Origin: Blastopirellula sp.
Lineage (GTDB): Bacteria; Planctomycetota; Planctomycetia; Pirellulales; Pirellulaceae
Direction: 5' to 3'
Length of the DNA: 37,563 nt
NCBI GenBank assembly: GCA_002733575.1
Contig: NVWB01000172.1
Coordinates: 1 to 37,563 of the forward strand
Positions 35,473-37,563 of this stretch are shown here, in pieces (position 1 is the first letter of the stretch; every line of letters starts with the position of its first letter). Made by a program: the position numbers and the translations under genes. The notes beneath the pieces are model-generated. The model was not told the DNA's origin, made no database searches, and saw only the letters and a list, made by a program, of their open reading frames with translations.

Positions 35473-36414
35473 ATGGCCAGGAAGGTTATTATTGATTGTG
35501 ATCCAGGAATTGACGACGCCGTGGCGTTGATGATTGCCTTGTATGATCCTCGTCTCGAAGTGGTTGCAGTCACGTCAACTGCTGGTAATGTTTCGGCAGA
35601 GAAAGCCAGCCGTAACCTGCAAGCACTGATTGAACATCTCGATCCACCCCGTCGACCGCGAATCGGTATCGGCTCTGGCCCAGTCATGGCGCCGCCGGTC
35701 GATACAAGTCACTTGAATGGGCACGAAGGACTGGGAAACGTAAATCTGGCCGTTTCTTCCTTACATCAAAAACATATCGCAGAAAAAATAATCTGTGATG
35801 AAATTCGTGCCGCACCAGATCAAGTCACGATTTTGGCGTTAGGCCCTTTGACCAACATTGCCCGTGTTTTGCAACGCGATCCGATGATCGCTACGCAAAT
35901 CGGGCAACTCGTGATTCGTGGGGGCAGTGTCTCGTGTGTTGGTGATGTGACACCTGCGGCGGAGTTCAACTGTTACTTTGACCCCCAGGCCGCCAAAGAG
36001 GTTTTCCTTTCGAAAACCACGAAGACCTTAATACCGCTTGAAATCGCCCAGCGCGTACGATTTTCGATAGACTTGCTAGAAGAGTTGCCCCGCCAAGAAT
36101 CAAAGGCCGGCAAGCTACTGCATGAGTTGCTACCGTATGCGTTTCGTAGCTACCGACAAGAGCTTGGAATCGAAGGTATCTACCTGAAAGATGTTATTGC
36201 ATTAGTTGCCCTGTTGCAGCCAGAGTTGTTTAGTACCACTGCCAAGGCTGGTAATGTTGAAACTTCAGGCGAGATCACCAATGGGGTCACCGTGTTTGAT
36301 CGACGCATCAGCAGAGACTGGAAACTCAATATGGATGTCGCCACCAGCGTAGAAGTCTCAGCCGCCAAAGATTGTGTCATCCGTGGAATGATGTCAGCGA
36401 TTAGGGCCAGTTAG
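35473..36414 (+). CDS. Nucleoside hydrolase (inosine-uridine preferring family)
   Basis: A 313-residue enzyme that splits ribonucleosides to base and ribose with a calcium ion. The calcium-binding signature IIDCDPGIDDA is at residues 6-16 (D8, D10, D14, D15), and the C-terminal ligand/His region follows GDVTPAAEFNCYFDPQAAKEVF. The LALGPLTNIARVL helix is also typical. There is no signal peptide, so it acts in nucleoside salvage in the cytoplasm. GAGGAT lies upstream but about 13 nt from the ATG, longer than ideal. Base specificity cannot be told from sequence. Confidence 0.94.
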   Translation: MARKVIIDCDPGIDDAVALMIALYDPRLEVVAVTSTAGNVSAEKASRNLQALIEHLDPPRRPRIGIGSGPVMAPPVDTSHLNGHEGLGNVNLAVSSLHQKHIAEKIICDEIRAAPDQVTILALGPLTNIARVLQRDPMIATQIGQLVIRGGSVSCVGDVTPAAEFNCYFDPQAAKEVFLSKTTKTLIPLEIAQRVRFSIDLLEELPRQESKAGKLLHELLPYAFRSYRQELGIEGIYLKDVIALVALLQPELFSTTAKAGNVETSGEITNGVTVFDRRISRDWKLNMDVATSVEVSAAKDCVIRGMMSAIRAS

Positions 36415-36431
36415 ATCCTTGAGCCATCCCA

Positions 36432-36471
36432 AATAAAAAAACGGCACTGATTTCAAGCATCAGTGCCGTTT
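36432..36471 (-). terminator. Intrinsic terminator of the P-II gene
   Basis: AAACGGCACTGA (36439-36450) pairs perfectly with TCAGTGCCGTTT (36460-36471). On the minus strand a run of seven T follows, so it ends the glnB transcript; on the plus strand it is weaker but may also stop the nucleoside hydrolase. Confidence 0.88.
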
Positions 36472-36499
36472 GAACATTTCTCATAGTCTCTGTGGAAAA

Positions 36500-36865
<366 letters not shown>

Positions 36866-36951
36866 CTAAATGACTGGAAGCTTGGCCGTATTGAACGACC
36901 AAACCCCAGTCTTCTTATACAAATGTTATCGGTTTTTCGCTAGTCACATCT

Positions 36952-37563
36952 CTAGTTGAAGATGTAACCTTCTTCGCCATGTTCAGAGCCATCAAGTCCT
37001 CGGATCTCGTCTTCTTGAGAAACTCGCAAGCCGATAGTGGCGTCAATGATTTTAAGCAAAATTACCGTCATTATGCCTGCAAAAACTACAGTCACCAATA
37101 CAGCAACAATTTGACCGATAAGTAAAGTAGTCCCACCACCTTCAAGTAATCCCATCTTCTCTCCACCGTTGATCGCTTGAGAAGCAAACACACCCGTCAA
37201 AATGGCACCCAGTGTTCCACCCACTCCGTGGACGCCGAAAGCATCGAGTGAATCATCATAGCCGAACTTGGATTTCAGCGTGGTGCAAGCATAAAAACAA
37301 ACGATTCCGGCCAGGGTACCCATCACAAGTGCTGGCATCGGCAAAACATGGCCAGCGGCCGGTGTAATACAAACCAAACCAGCGACTGCACCAGAAGCAC
37401 AGCCCAATACACTCGCTTTACCACGAGTAACGTATTCCATCATCGACCAAGCCACTGCACCCGCAGCAGCTGAAAAATGCGTCACAACAAATGCGTTCGC
37501 CGCAACTCCATTGGCCGCTCCAGCACTGCCTGCATTAAAGCCGAACCAACCAACCCACAGCAT
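36952..37563 (-). CDS. amtB: Ammonium transporter, C-terminal part, 5' truncated by window end
   Basis: The last 203 residues of an Amt/MEP/Rh ammonium channel. The visible part begins MLWVGWFGFNAGSAG, an internal family segment, so the ATG at the window edge is not the start and roughly the first half, including the first pore His, is outside. Seen: five membrane helices, and DSLDAFGVHGVGGTLGAILTG, which holds the second pore histidine of the twin-His pair. The cytoplasmic tail IGLRVSQEDEIRGLDGSEHGEEGY is the P-II-contacting tail; the xGLRVSxEEExxGLDxxxHGExAY pattern is standard. It transcribes toward the P-II gene. Confidence 0.96.
   Translation of the reverse strand: MLWVGWFGFNAGSAGAANGVAANAFVVTHFSAAAGAVAWSMMEYVTRGKASVLGCASGAVAGLVCITPAAGHVLPMPALVMGTLAGIVCFYACTTLKSKFGYDDSLDAFGVHGVGGTLGAILTGVFASQAINGGEKMGLLEGGGTTLLIGQIVAVLVTVVFAGIMTVILLKIIDATIGLRVSQEDEIRGLDGSEHGEEGYIFN

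Overview
The window looks like a stretch of a planctomycete chromosome, probably a marine Pirellulales-type bacterium with moderate GC content. The evidence is the combination of families almost private to that phylum: a PSCyt1-PSCyt2-PSD1 cytochrome protein next to a DUF1501 Tat protein, a DUF1080 protein, secreted PQQ-type and NHL beta-propellers, two secreted sulfatases, short leucine-rich-repeat proteins with one N-terminal membrane anchor, and many exported proteins. I cannot name a genus. No rRNA, tRNA, CRISPR array, transposase or integrase was recognised. Both ends cut genes: an alpha-glucan phosphorylase at the left and an ammonium transporter at the right.

Layout. 1-2454: 3' part of a glucan phosphorylase and a convergent PQQ-propeller gene, separated by a strong bidirectional terminator. 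2773-9508: a hybrid histidine kinase, an iduronate-2-sulfatase-like enzyme, an NHL propeller and a second sulfatase. 9509-11975: a leucine-rich-repeat gene made of six 44-residue doublets, a DUF1697 gene and a dense cluster of short palindromic and direct repeats. 11972-14083: a minus-strand group of nagB (glucosamine-6-phosphate deaminase), a sugar isomerase/epimerase-like TIM barrel and a 78-residue zinc-ribbon protein. 14238-17317: two translationally coupled paralogous exported proteins, each carrying two secretin-N/STN-like modules but no secretin barrel. 17416-21100: a DUF1080 protein followed by small poorly known genes (4-TM protein, MORN/YwqK-like protein, leucine-rich-repeat protein, an MSYDL-type protein and a 2-TM protein). 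21155-26407: beta-carbonic anhydrase, DUF1501 and PSD1 proteins. 26901-30500: a single-domain response regulator followed by a large CHASE hybrid kinase with two receivers and an HPt domain. 30551-32281: a fusion of an SMP-30-type propeller with an alpha/beta hydrolase. 32398-35161: STAS protein, MFS transporter and trpD, the last two overlapping. 35473-36414: nucleoside hydrolase. 36500-37563: P-II protein and AmtB.

How it fits together. Much of the window fits a heterotrophic glycan-degrading life: sulfatases, DUF1080, propellers, a sugar isomerase, NagB and glycogen phosphorylase would handle sulfated or amino sugars and storage glucan. The two hybrid kinases, the response regulator, the STAS protein and the AmtB/P-II pair add sensing of environment and nitrogen. 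The least explained parts are the tandem STN-module proteins with a DPF/NPF-rich tail, the small-gene cluster at 18.3-21.1 kb, and the repeat cluster at 11.69-11.97 kb. Several start codons were moved from the longest reading frame because a ribosome binding site or a gene overlap favours another start; these are stated in the entries.
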